Shown here one piece after another: positions 10,198 to 20,784 of a stretch of 64,000 nt of DNA. The notes beneath the pieces are model-generated. The model did not search any database. It was given only the letters and a program-made list of their open reading frames with translations, and was not told the origin of the DNA. The DNA comes from Trichobilharzia szidati (lineage: Eukaryota; Platyhelminthes; Trematoda; Strigeidida; Schistosomatidae): assembly GCA_944472155.2 (NCBI GenBank), contig OX235271.1, positions 27,660,977 through 27,724,976 of the forward strand. Direction: 5' to 3'. The stretch's first letter is position 1, and each line of letters begins with the position of its first letter. A program made the translations under genes and the position numbers.

Positions 10198-10439
10198 TAT
10201 CTTCGGGTCATTTGACGACTGGAAAATCAAGTCGTAGGTCAGCTGAAGGAAGAATGATTTCCTCAACGATCTGAATAGTTTGTTCTTTAGAATTTCCACC
10301 GTTGTACTACCTTTAAGTTCCGTATATACAAACACCAATTTCCTCGGCACCAAAGAGATTCTTCCAGGCTACTGATTTACTGTCATGTTTTCACCGGTGG
10401 ATGCTGTCTACCAATGTTTCTTTTAATGAAAATATTTTA

Positions 10440-10811
10440 AGTATTGGTTTGTAGGGATTTGATTGATTGGTTACAGGATTTCATCATGAGCTGACAACAG
10501 TTAGAGAACCACTGGAAAACCAACACTGGAGTACTGGAAAGCAAGCTGTTTCGTCCTAATTTGGGACTCTTTGTCAGTACGCACCATACAACAGGAGTTC
10601 GAACCCACGACCTTCTGGTTACAAGCGAGCTCGTAGACCATTAAGCCACGGGGAACCGATCCAATGGCCAGTCCATGAATTCTAACTTCTGCCAATTCGT
10701 GACATAGCGCGACTGCTAGTCAGTGTCTTCGGCGAGTATTTGTCCTCACACCCGACCTGTTGCACCCTACTGCTCACGACTTCCCACTAGAACCCCAGGT
10801 GACTACCTACC
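10440..10811 (-). mobile_element. SM-alpha-like SINE, full length, 13-bp target duplication
   Basis: Flanked by the exact duplication tgaaaatatttta at 10427-10439 and 10812-10824. On the minus strand it has a 5' leader (ctggggttctagtgggaagtc..), a tRNA-like segment with box B gggttcgaac, a hammerhead-derived segment (10580-10531) and a tail (cagctcatgatgaaatcctg). The hammerhead core here reads ACAAAGA and stem III has an insertion, so it should be inactive. Confidence 0.88.
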
Positions 10812-10889
10812 TGAAAATATTTTATTTTCGATGCAAATCCATCAATGATAACAATTTGGATATGGATTTTTCGAGTCACTACTGTTCAG

Positions 10890-11800
10890 GTCCAGTTCTA
10901 GCTAAGTGACGCACTGTTCAGATAAACAAATAGGGAGTGGTAATGGGATCACCAGTGGGTCCTTCATCTGAAGATTCTATGGTGAAAACTCTAGAAAATA
11001 TAAGAATAGAACCTGAGGTGCCGTAGAAGAGTATAACTCCATCATAGAGTAATCTTATTTAATAAAATCATACAGTGACACAATGTTATTTACTGATGAC
11101 GTTTCGAGGACAAATTAATGCGTTCACATAACTTTCGAACTTCGTTTATATAATTTCGTTATTTATTATCCCTCAATTTTATCGGTAGTGACATTCTTCA
11201 CATCTTCGGTATTGGTCATGATTCATTCCTACTGCACGTGCTAAGCGAAGAGTCAATGAATAAGGATTCAAGAATCAACCTCTCTCTCTCTCCAGCTGCC
11301 TACATTGCTTTTTTTAGAATTTGTAACTCTGTTCACCCTACTGTGTAGTTAAATGTGTCAATGCGTGCACTGCAGTTGCTAAGCTTTTTTCTAGATTACT
11401 TATCTTCGCAGGGTCAATCGTTTTAAATACAGCTAATTTCTCACTTTCTAACATTCTGATTACGCTCGATCTACTGGTCTGACCTCACAGTCCTTGCAAG
11501 GTAATTTGTAGATTACATTATTTTGTCTAATTGAATCAGTAGGATCTTTTGACCTACAGGGCTTGTCCCTAAATGAGTTTGTAGGCTTAAATGCCACCCC
11601 AAATTCCTGCTTTATTAAGAATCCTACTCAGGGTTCCAGGTGTCTCTTCCTTGTATGGTAAGACTGCAGATGCCATAAATTCTTCCTTATTTATTTCATG
11701 ATCAATGGTTCTACTACTGCTTTCCCATTTTTCCTCCTTTCTTGATGTTCCTAATGGATTTTATGGGATAGTTTTTTAGCACCGGTACTTCGGAGAATAA
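10890..11800 (-). mobile_element. PLE relic with GIY-YIG linker and hammerhead-like end
   Basis: Minus-strand translation around 11640-11510 gives EFGVAFKPTNSFRDKPCRSK followed by NNVIYKLPCKDCE, the same arrangement as the PLE at 48264 (VAHKPTKSLHSILC..NIIYKINCNRCE). Multiple stops follow. The end near 11120-11085 has 'cctcgaaacgtcatcagtaaat', matching the hammerhead-bearing ends at 27928 and 37835. Confidence 0.7.
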
Positions 11801-11989
11801 TCCACATAGGGATATGCCAGGATTGTCTTAAAAATATATGAAATAGGGCGACCTGGTGATCTCCATTTATCCATGTGAATACACAGTAATACACTGTCGA
11901 GTGTATAGATTCGTTAACTGTTAGCATATGCTTTGTGAAACATCCTTCTTAGAATTTAATGGCCTTTTGGTTTAACGATCAAAATCCAT

Positions 11990-12143
11990 ATGCTGTAAAC
12001 TGAACTCTGAAAACCAATCTTTGCGTTCAACTGTGTAGCTAACCAAAAGGTTACTGACTCACCCACAGTCACTAAAATGACCCAATTACAACGAAAAGAC
12101 AGTTATTTGCAATAAAATCCACGACACTATTTACTAATAATAA
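11990..12143 (+). repeat. Repeat X, copy 2, left part
   Basis: It shares 'ctgaaaaccaatctttg..gtagctaaccaaaa..ctgactcacccacagtcac' with 3250-3330. It ends in tttactaataataa (12130-12143), duplicated after the RTE insertion at 13428-13441, where X resumes and continues to about 13615. Confidence 0.7.
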
Positions 12144-13427
12144 TCCAGAACAAGCTGGGTTCAGGAAAGGCAAATCATGTTCTGACCAAATTGCAACTCC
12201 ACGCATCATCATCGAACGAAGCATGGAATGACAATCAAACCTCTACCTCAACTTCATAGACTTTGAGAAGGCCTTCGACAGCGTTGACCGCGAAGTAATT
12301 TGGACACTACTCAAGTACTACGGCGTACCCCAAATATTCATCAACCTTATTCAACAACTGTACGACAACACCACATGTCAAGTGATCCACAACGGAAAAC
12401 TCAGCGAGGCATTTGGAGTAAACACAGGAGTCAGACAAAGGTGCTTATTATCACCAATGATATTCCTAATTGTGGTGGACTGGATTATGCGTCAGACAGT
12501 GGGAAACGAGAAGACAGGGATATCCTGGACCGACGTGAAGAAACTAGAAGACCTGGATTTCGCGCGTGGATGATTTATGTTTGATGTCACACAAAATCGA
12601 AGACTTACAAGCGAAAACCGACAAACTGGTCGAAGAAGCAGCCAGAGAAGACAGGACTCCAGGTGAACATAGACAAGACGGAGGTTATGAAAATAACCAA
12701 CCAACAACAACAACAACCGCATCAGCAAAATCCAGCGCCAATCACCATCAACGGGAGGAATTTGAAAGAGGTTACTTCATTCACTTATCTAGGGAGCATT
12801 GTCTCAACTACACGAGGAACGGACGAGGATGTCAAATCGACCGAGAATCGGGAAGGCGAGAAACACATTCATCAACCTGAAACCAACCAATCTGGAAATC
12901 TTCCGCTGTCACTCAGCCTGCATCAACAACAAAATTCGAATTTTCAATACAAACGTCAAGTCAGTCACTTCTTCTATACGGATCAGAAACTTGGCGGCGG
13001 GTCACAAAGAATATTTCCAACAGCTTGTTGCAGACCTTTATCAACAACTGTCTTCGCTGGCTCTATACTGAAGATCAGATGGCTGGAAAGAATCACCAAC
13101 AAGAAACTATGGGAACAAACAAAGCAAGAACCAATCGCTCAACAAATATGCAGGAGAAAGTGGAGATGAATCGAGCATACATTAAGGAGGCCACCAAATA
13201 ACATTGAGCGCAATGCAGGTCATGGCTCGAGTCAAATCCAAATTGGAAGGGACGAGTGGGTCGTCTTTGTGAGGGTGACATGGAAGAGATCGTGTGAAGA
13301 AGAGTTGAAACAGTATGGACTAACATGGATGCAAGTGAAAAGTAAGGCAGAAGACAGAAGCAAGTGAAGACATGTTGTTGAAGCCCTATGTTCCACTAGG
13401 AACCCAAGGGAACAATAATAATAATAA
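12144..13427 (+). mobile_element. RTE-type (SR2-like) LINE, 5'-truncated, 14-bp target duplication
   Basis: This 1.28 kb fragment begins inside the reverse transcriptase (EQAGFRKGKSC region) and ends in (AAT)n. Duplication tttactaataataa lies at 12130-12143 and 13428-13441. It contains motif A (FIDFEKAFDSVDREVIW region, with a nonsense codon upstream), motif B NTGVRQRCLLSPMIFLIVVD, and motif C broken as LDFARG-stop, then DDLCLMSHKIEDLQAKTD in another frame. It shares both frameshifts with 1456-2660. Confidence 0.88.
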
Positions 13428-13615
13428 TTTACTAATAATAACATATTAAAAGCTCAAAATTACCTCATCATTGTCATTAGGCAACTATAATACGGACAAG
13501 GTAAATCTCTAAGAGCAGAGCAAATATTGTTGAGCAAAGTTACTTAGCCAGATGTCAACTGTAAGAAGTACCTCAGAATCGAGAAAAATATTCCCAAAAT
13601 AGGTGGATTACCAGA
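13428..13615 (+). repeat. Repeat X, copy 2, right part
   Basis: Continuation after the RTE: 'acatattaaaagctcaaaattacctca..' and 'cagatgtcaactgtaagaagtacctcagaatcgag'. A second X copy starts directly afterwards. Confidence 0.6.
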
Positions 13616-14343
13616 TCCATATAATACACGACAGGTGTTAGTCAGTTCTTGTTTATTAATTAGATCTAGCAGAATATGTGGAGTAGTTTTGAACAGATAA
13701 ACACACCTTGGTAAGACTGAGAAGTCATACACTGTATGGAAATAAGATGAGTTTTCAAACCCAGATATTTCCCGTAAAGTCCACACGTTCAAGTTGCCAT
13801 ACTTCCCACTGAAAGCATACAAAGAATTCAGGGTGAAGAAAAGAAGTGTAGAGGAGACATACACAGCGGAAAGGAATAGGTATAGAGACCATACCCGATG
13901 TATTGTGGTCTCATCGCTGAAAAACAGTTTTTCACGTCCCACTAGGTAGATAACTAAAACATCCTCGACTCACTCACAGTCACAAAACGCCCAAACAACA
14001 CCAAATAACACAGTTACTCAAAATAAAATATCAAGGATTCACCGACAACACGACAACAATAACATGTCAAAAACTCATAAATTACCTCAACAATCCACCA
14101 CCAGAAGTACCTGACAGTCAAGAAGAATATTCGCACATTAAACGCTTCCTGCAGACGGTCTAAAGTAGGAACGGCATCGACTCACTCAAACAAATCTCAT
14201 ATGTAGGACACAATATTATCAGAATGAATACACAACCCCAAAGAGAACCATAACAACTAGGTTGAACAGGAACAAAAACAAATAATGAGGATTAAGTCAT
14301 TGGGACAATGATATACAGTGTAGGTGAAAAGAGGAAAATAATG
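13616..14343 (+). repeat. Repeat X, copy 3
   Basis: Nearly collinear with the reverse complement of 19740-20640. A minus-strand open frame (13942-13544, 132 codons) contains ISGFENSSYFHTVYDFSVLP, also readable in the 20392 copy. The two copies differ at replacement as well as silent sites, so this is more likely shared repeat DNA than a conserved protein. The family is not recognised. Confidence 0.75.
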
Positions 14344-15275
14344 ACAAAGTTAGTTAGTTCGTTAGCTAGTTAGTTAGTTAGTCAGTTAGTTACTTAGTTA
14401 GTTAGTTACTTACTTACTTACTTAGTTGATTAGTTAGTTAGTTACATACATACCCACTTAGTTAGTTAGTCAGTAAGTTACGAACTTACTCACCTAGTTA
14501 GCAGTTAGTTAATTGCTTATTTATTTACTTAGTTAGTTAGTTACTCAGTTAGATAGTTACTTACTTACTTGCTTAGTTAGTTCGTTTGTTAGTTCCTTAG
14601 TTGGTTACTTACTTACTTAGCAAATTAGTTGGTTAGTTAGTTACTGAATTATTTAATTATTTATTTAGTTAGTTAGTAAGTTAGATAGTTAATTGGTTCA
14701 TTACTTACTAATTTATTTACTTACTTAGTTAGTTAGTTACTTTCTTACTTACATATTTACTTAGTTAGTCAGTTAGTTTGTTACTTACATAGTTATCCAG
14801 TTAGTTAATTACTGACTTACTTATTTAGTTAGTTATTTAGTTAGTTAGTTAGTTAGTTACGTACTTACTTTCTTAGTTACTTACTTAGTTAATTAGTTAG
14901 TTAGTTTGTAAGTTAGTTACTTACTTACCAACCGATTTATTCAGTTAGTTAAATAGTCACTTACATACTTGCTTCCCTACATACTTACTTACTTATTTAG
15001 TTAGTCAGTTAAGTTCTCAGTTAGTTACTTACTTATTTTCTCAGTTAGTTAGTTGGTTGGTTAGTTAGTTACTTGCTTACTTACTTAGTTATTTAGTTAG
15101 TTATTCAGTCAGTTATTTAGTTACTTACTTACTTACCAACTTAGGTAGTTAGTTAGTTAGTTATTTAATTAGTTAGTTAGTTAGTTATTTAATTAGTTAG
15201 TTAGTTAGTTAGATAGTTAGTTGGTTAGTTAGTTAGTTAGTTGGTTAGTTAGTTAGTTAGTTAGTTAGTTGGTTG

Positions 15276-15335
<60 letters not shown>

Positions 15336-15336
15336 A

Positions 15337-15379
<43 letters not shown>

Positions 15380-15392
15380 GTTAGCTAGAACA
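14344..15392. repeat. Tetranucleotide array, (GTTA)n with GTAA/ACTT variants
   Basis: About 1.05 kb of 4-bp repeats. The left two-thirds is a mosaic of gtta and cttactta units with point changes; the right end (about 15170-15380) is almost pure gtta. It differs from the TTAGGG telomere unit. It lies directly after repeat X. Confidence 0.95.
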
Positions 15393-15519
15393 TCAAAATA
15401 AATATCAGTAAAATATTAGATCTTTTGGGAGAAATTTTCCAAACAATTATTCTGTTACATGAATGAAACATTCCCATTTATACGTTTCCAAGCCAAGTTC
15501 ACTTTGAATAGTTTGAAAA

Positions 15520-15612
15520 AATGTAGGCATTAGGTGTATTAGCATTAAGTAACTAAACGTCAGTAAAAACAACATCGTTTTTTGTTTTTCATTCATTCAT
15601 TTATAATAAGGA
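15520..15612 (+). repeat. PLE family-B 3' tail relic
   Basis: 'tagcattaagtaactaaacgtcagtaaaaacaacatcg' plus 'tttttcattcattcatt' aligns with the PLE ends at 40235-40320 and 54167-54260. The hammerhead core is degraded here. Confidence 0.6.
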
Positions 15613-15899
15613 ATATTCCCCCCACTGTATCATAATATAAAGACGAGGAAAATTCTTTTTCCGACGATTCATTTCCATAAACTGTAGGATCATTATTATG
15701 TTTAATGAAGAATTCAAAAGACCAATCAGACACTGATTAATTTGTTCTAGAAACTATGTCAACAATAATAAAAGATGCACTCTAGAAGGGGATGACTAAT
15801 TGGAATTAGTCAATTGAGGTAGAAGTTAAGATGACGTTATAAATGTGAAAGTGACTCATCAATAGCACTGTGTATAGTGGACAAAAACTAATGGAAAGA

Positions 15900-17200
15900 A
15901 GATGAGGTATGAAAATGCAGTTTTATTAACAAACAATAATACAGTGATACTAAAATAAAGATAATGAGAATAATAGTAATAATAATAGTAAACTTACATA
16001 ATAAAATGAAGCTAAATTATGGTAAGAACTTTACTCTGACTATGGTAGGGCGAGTGAATGTATGTACTGCTTTTGAACACAGATGTTGCGTTTCAGATCC
16101 CGACTAGCCAATGATTCAGTTAGGTATAGATAGCGTATTCGAAATCCTTTCGTGTGATACTGAGTAACTCTATGTAGAAATGTGAAGCAGTAATGCGAGG
16201 GTGCTCGATGCCTAGATTTCACAAGGTGTTAGCGGATTATTATTATATTATTATTATTGTATCCTTTAATTCCTAGAGGAACATAGGGCTTCAGCCACAA
16301 GTCTCCATTGCGTTCGGTTCTCTCCTAGAGTCTTCACCTGGCTACAAGTCTGCCCACACGTCTTCATCTCCTCTTCACATGACCTCCTCCAAGTCACCCA
16401 CCCTTGCACTGACGACCAACTCGCCGATTCCCTTTCAGTCGGGTTCCACTCGAGCAATGGCTTGTCTAGTGATGTCACTTGATGGATTGTTTCCTCAGAG
16501 TATGGCCAGCCAATCCATCTCCATTTCTTCCTGCCTATTTCTTTCACAATCGGTTCCTGCTCGGTTGGTTCGCTCATTGCCAGAGATCCCTCCCTGTTGC
16601 TGATCTTTTCTGGCCGGCTGGCCATCTGATCTTGAGCAAAGTATTGAGCGAAGACAACTGTTAATGAAGGTCTGTAGTTTGTTTGAGATGCTGTTTATGA
16701 CGCGCAGTGCAAGTCTCTGATCCGTATAGTGAGTAGCACTGACTGACTTCACATTGGAGTTGAAAATTTGGACCGTATTTTTGATGCTGAGTGCTGTTGA
16801 CCTCCACACAGACTTGAGAGTAGTGAAAGCTTGTCTTGCTTTTCCGATTCTTGCTTTGATATCCTCATCAGTTCCGCCTGTAGTTGAAACGATGCTTCCC
16901 AGGTGGGTAGGTAAAAGAGGTTGTTTCTTTCAGGTTCCTCCCACTTGTGCTGATTGTTGTCTGTTGTTGTTGTCGCTGTTGGTGGTGTTGCCCAGGAATC
17001 TTCATCACCTGTGTTTTCTCTATGTTCACAAGGTGTTAGTGGATAGAGCTACTGGTATTCTTCTTTCTTCCTTTGACTATGTTTGCAGACTGGTCGATAT
17101 ACTTTGCTCTGTTACACTTGGTATATCTGAACTTTTGGTGAGATCTACCTTCATGCTTTTAACATGCATAACAAGAATCGCCAGCTGTTGACTATATGGA
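15900..17200 (-). mobile_element. PLE 3' fragment split by an RTE insertion
   Basis: The GIY-YIG domain reads from about 17200 (CNRAKYIDQS region) to 17045, is interrupted by the RTE at 16238-17026, and resumes at 16222-16040 with FRIRYLYLTESLASRDLKRN and ICVQKQYIHSLALP before the stop. An A-rich 3' UTR follows to about 15900. Confidence 0.8.
16238..17026 (-). mobile_element. RTE-type LINE, second subfamily, 18-bp target duplication
   Basis: Tail (ATTATT)n at the low end, 'tcctttaattcctagaggaacatagggcttcagcc', then C-terminal coding (WRRSCEEEMKTCGQTCSQVK, TQWRLVAEALCSSRN). Flanks cacaaggtgttagcggat (16220-16237) and cacaaggtgttagtggat (17027-17044) are an 18-bp duplication with one mismatch. 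The same subfamily is at 24671-25420. Confidence 0.88.
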
Positions 17201-17514
17201 GGAAGAACATTGTATCACTCTAAATTTTATATTTTTTAATAGACTATCACATGTTGTTTCTTTCAGTTTTTAGCAAATTTGGTGACACCATCTTTTAAGA
17301 ACTGACTGAATTAAATATTTAAGCATATGAGAGTGTGAAATATCCCTATATCTTGGATTAAAAAAACAGTTCGACGACCGGCCATTCCATCAGGTTAATG
17401 GTGCTACGATAGGAGGCCCCTTAAGGCCACTCTTTCCATAAATGTTCTTATCAAGTCTAGAAGATGGTACTTTGACAACAGACGGAACTGTATATAAGAT
17501 ATATGAAGGTTAAT

Positions 17515-17715
17515 CATGTGTCAGTGTTTCAGAGTTAGAGTACTCGCCAACCATGCAAGTGCCTGAGTTTCGACTCCCCGTCAATGCACTCCGGAAAATA
17601 GGGAAGGTTAAGAGTGAGGCTAGCAAACTACGGCTACTGAAACCCCGAAGCATAACGCTGGAATTCCTATGTTCTCCTCCTCGAAACGCAAAGGAATGAA
17701 GGAGAACAAAATGGT
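17515..17715 (+). mobile_element. SINE-A copy, diverged
   Basis: The degraded tRNA-like head (gtactcgccaaccatgcaagtg..gtttcgactcccc) is followed by 'gggaaggttaagagtgaggctagcaaac' and a tail similar to the family consensus. Confidence 0.65.
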
Positions 17716-18270
17716 AAATCAAACGTGGAAAATTTACTGACAAAATTCAACTCGTGTCATTCTAATCTTAATTTCACAACAGAACACCAAAAAAGACACT
17801 TTCAGATTTTCAGGTGCTTTTCTAGTGTAAAGGAATGATGGAACAACAGAAATTTTTATACTTAGAATACCTTTATGGATGGGAAAATACATACATTAAA
17901 AGAGCTTCGTTCAGATTAAGTGTATTAAGAACAAAATCAGAACATTGTCCAACAGCATGGAAACTCTGTTCTGATAGTACAACTGTGTAAGGACAGACTA
18001 ACTGCCACTGTTAGCCGTAAAGTCATGATTCATGCAATCAGTCAGACATTGATTATCTACTTATGGTTTAAACTTCCGTTGATATGAAAACTGTGTATAT
18101 ATACTCTATATTGCCAAGAATAAAGGTTATTTGTTGTGTCACTTAAATCTGACTTCGGTGTGTACCTCTGTGTTGGGAATATTTTCATGTGGTCAGTTGT
18201 CTAGAGGCTTATTCTAGTTAAAATAGACAACAACCAACAAGTCACTAACACTCCGTTACAATAAACTCCT
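17716..18270. other. No gene recognised
   Basis: AT-rich. The stretch near 18090-18260 (a TATA-like run, 'aataaaggtta', ending in 'ccgttaca') is vaguely like a solo LTR end, but no pair or internal region was found. Confidence 0.25.
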
Positions 18271-18575
18271 CAGTCATGATCAGTGGGGTACAGCAGGTCG
18301 GTTGTGAAAACAAATACCCGCCACCAATGACATTGGCTAGTGGTCGCGCTATATACTGAATTGGCAGAAGTTGGAATTCATGAACTGGTCACTGGATCGG
18401 GTCCCAGTGGCTCGCTAGCCTTGTAACCGGAAGGCCCTCAGTTCTGAACTCGTCGGATGGGTACTGGTGAAGAGTCTCAAACTAGGACGAAACACCTGTC
18501 CAATACTTTCAGGTTTCCAATGGCTCCCTAACCAATATCAGCTCATGATAAAAACCTGAAATCAGAAGTTTCTCA
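18271..18575 (+). mobile_element. SM-alpha-like SINE, plus strand
   Basis: 'gtggggtacagcaggtcgg', the tRNA-like segment 'ggtcccagtggctcgctagccttgtaacc', then the hammerhead-derived segment 18461-18506 (stem I GTACTG/CAATAC, core GTGAAGA, stem II with one mismatch, GAAACACCTGTC) and a tail to 18575. The box B region is altered. Confidence 0.8.
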
Positions 18576-19739
18576 GGATAAGCAGTATACTATTTCCTCA
18601 GATAATTCTATTTAAATGAAAGGAAACTAAGAAACATTGTAACAGCTGAAGCAGTGACAATTTCCGATGTCAGCTACGCATTCAGGCGGAATGTCCAACA
18701 TTTCATAAATCACACAGTTATTCATGTGTTTCCGTCATATTGTAAAAACTTCATCTAAATGGTGAGATATGAAGAATTAAAGATTACTTCATGAAGAAAA
18801 ATTCTCTGCAACAGTGATGTGTCCTTAGATAGTGTTTTAACAAACATAGAAAGACCAGAAAAAAAGGGAAAAGATTGTCATAACATTTACTTATGCCTAC
18901 TTTTGCTTTCTAGTTGATATGTCTCACTCGAATAAACATTTCATCATTCCTACGCATTCGTTCCCAAAAGCTGGACAATCGCAAGTTTTGTGTAAAAGTT
19001 CACATGTGATTGAACACCACATTGTGAATGAAATCACCGAAAAATGGGTATCCGCTAAGCTCCTTATTCGTTTCTCTACAACGTCCTGATGGGTATTTGT
19101 TTTTTACAGAAAACTTTAATCTGAAAAAAATTGTTTTGTAAATGTATTTTCATTATGCTACTTAAATATACAACCAAGAAGCACGATTAAAATTTAATCA
19201 TTTTCATCTGTTAATACCAATTATTTTCAAGGTGAAAATATCTTAACTTATTGTATGAGATAAACAAAATGATGTTCGTGGTAATACAAAAAGTCTGGAA
19301 ATTTTCTTATATCTCCAGAGTGGGAGTCAAAAGGAGCCTCATCGGGGTTCTGGAGCTGAACTGAATGGGATGACTGCATTAAGTAAGTGTTACGCATGCC
19401 AAATCACCGCCTCCTTCGACCATTTCATTTGTAGCACTAAGTATGAAAGGATCTGGTAATGGTGAAATTAGAACATGGAATTAATTCATGAAGTCTCTGA
19501 CTGTCAGTGTAAGCGACGTGGCGCTGCGTAGACTCTGAGTTGAGTCCTTGTGAAGTGGGGGATTTTTATCCCCAATGTATTTCTCAATGACTCAGATGTA
19601 TTCACTCTCAATTTTCTCACAGATCGATTGGATGCTTATCATTTGGATGTATTTAGTCTTTATCCTGTCGTTACGGAATAACTGTTCGGAAAACCTCTCC
19701 AGAATGATCTAATTACAGTGATGATATTTATTTGGAGGT
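18576..19739. other. Mostly unassigned; includes dispersed repeat Y
   Basis: Positions about 19110-19345 resemble 32430-32700 ('gaaaatatct..cttattgtatgagataaacaaaatgatgttcgtgg'). Positions 19380-19440 faintly recall an RTE-type C-terminus (MPNHRLLR-like). No intact gene seen. Confidence 0.4.
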
Positions 19740-20640
19740 TTCAATTAAATTTGAGAAATTATTTTACTCTTTTCATCGACACTGTAGATCATTCTCCTGA
19801 CGACTGCCTACCATATATTGACTCGGTCCCTTATTATTTGTCTTTGCTCCTGTTTAATCAGATTTTTATGCTTCTCTTTGTGGTTGTGTGTTCATACTGA
19901 TAATGTGTTGTTTTACTTCTGCCATTTTGTTCGAGTGAGTCGATGCCGTTCCGACTTTCGGCTGTCTGTGGGAAGCGTTTAATATGTTATTCTTACAGAC
20001 AGATTTTGGATCCTACCTTGTTGGGGATATTCTAGCTGATTCCCAGGCACTTCTTGTGGTCAGCTTTCGGTTAATTAATTTTGTTTAGCGCTGGAAGATT
20101 GTCTGATCTGTATACCTGCCTCAATGGGTTGTTGAGGTAATTTCGAGTTCTTGACATGTTATTGTTGTCGCTAAATAAATCCTGGAGATTTTCTTTGAGT
20201 AATTTTTTAATTGGTGTTGTTTGTGCATTTTGTGACAGTGAATGAGTCGAGGATGTTTTAGTTATCTACCTAGTGGGACATGAATACTGTTTTTCAGCGA
20301 TGAGACCACAATTCATCGGCTTTGGTCTCTATACCTATTCATTTCTGCTGCGTATAGCTCCTCTACACTACTTTTCTTCACCCTGACTTTTTTGTTTGCT
20401 TTCGATGGAAAGTGTGGCAACTTGCACTTGTACACTTTACAGGAAATATCTGGGTTTGAAAGGTCATCTTATTTCCATACAGTGTATGACTTCTCAGTCT
20501 TACCAAGGTGTGGCTATCTGTTCAAAACTACTCCACATAAACAAGGACTAACTAGTGCCTGTCATGTAATATATTGGTATCGCAGCTCACTTAATATTGA
20601 TGAGGGGTTCGTGGATTGCTAGATACAAGATATGAATTCC
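19740..20640 (-). repeat. Repeat X, copy 4, opposite orientation
   Basis: About 900 bp that reads, on the minus strand, in the same order as 13616-14343, including the 'gtctcatcgctgaaaaacag', 'cgacaacaataacatgtcaa' and 'ctgaccacaagaagtgcc' blocks. It is the longest uninterrupted X copy in the window. Confidence 0.75.
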
Positions 20641-20784
20641 TACGATAACACTTGAATTTACTAAAATATCCGTACATTGTCTTTAACGAATCTCAAACAA
20701 GACAATAAGCGCTCTGTCTACAGTACCCCTACCCTTTCTTAGAAATTTTCAATTATTGTTTAACAATGCCTGACATTCCTTAAT

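Larger units (their letters stand above)
7856..10375 (-). mobile_element. Penelope-like element, about 2.3 kb of element sequence, decayed
   Basis: Reading 10375 to 7856, this is an N-terminal region (about 10360-9950, interrupted by a SINE at 9967-10197), reverse transcriptase (9644-9069), linker and GIY-YIG (8967-8323), 3' UTR and a hammerhead (7965-7917). The end sequence 'catacaactggttccc' matches the end of the PLE at 4313. Frameshifts separate the three coding blocks. It is the longest PLE copy in the window but clearly inactive. Confidence 0.88.

Noticed and set aside
13544..13942. Possible conserved protein in repeat X
   Set aside because: The shared frame with 20392-20622 is explained by near-identical repeat DNA; differences include replacements and the frame is not preserved throughout.
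14344..15392. Internal telomeric repeat
   Set aside because: The unit is a 4-bp GTTA, not TTAGGG.
17716..18270. Solo LTR near 18090-18260
   Set aside because: No second copy, no target duplication and no internal retrovirus-like sequence were found.
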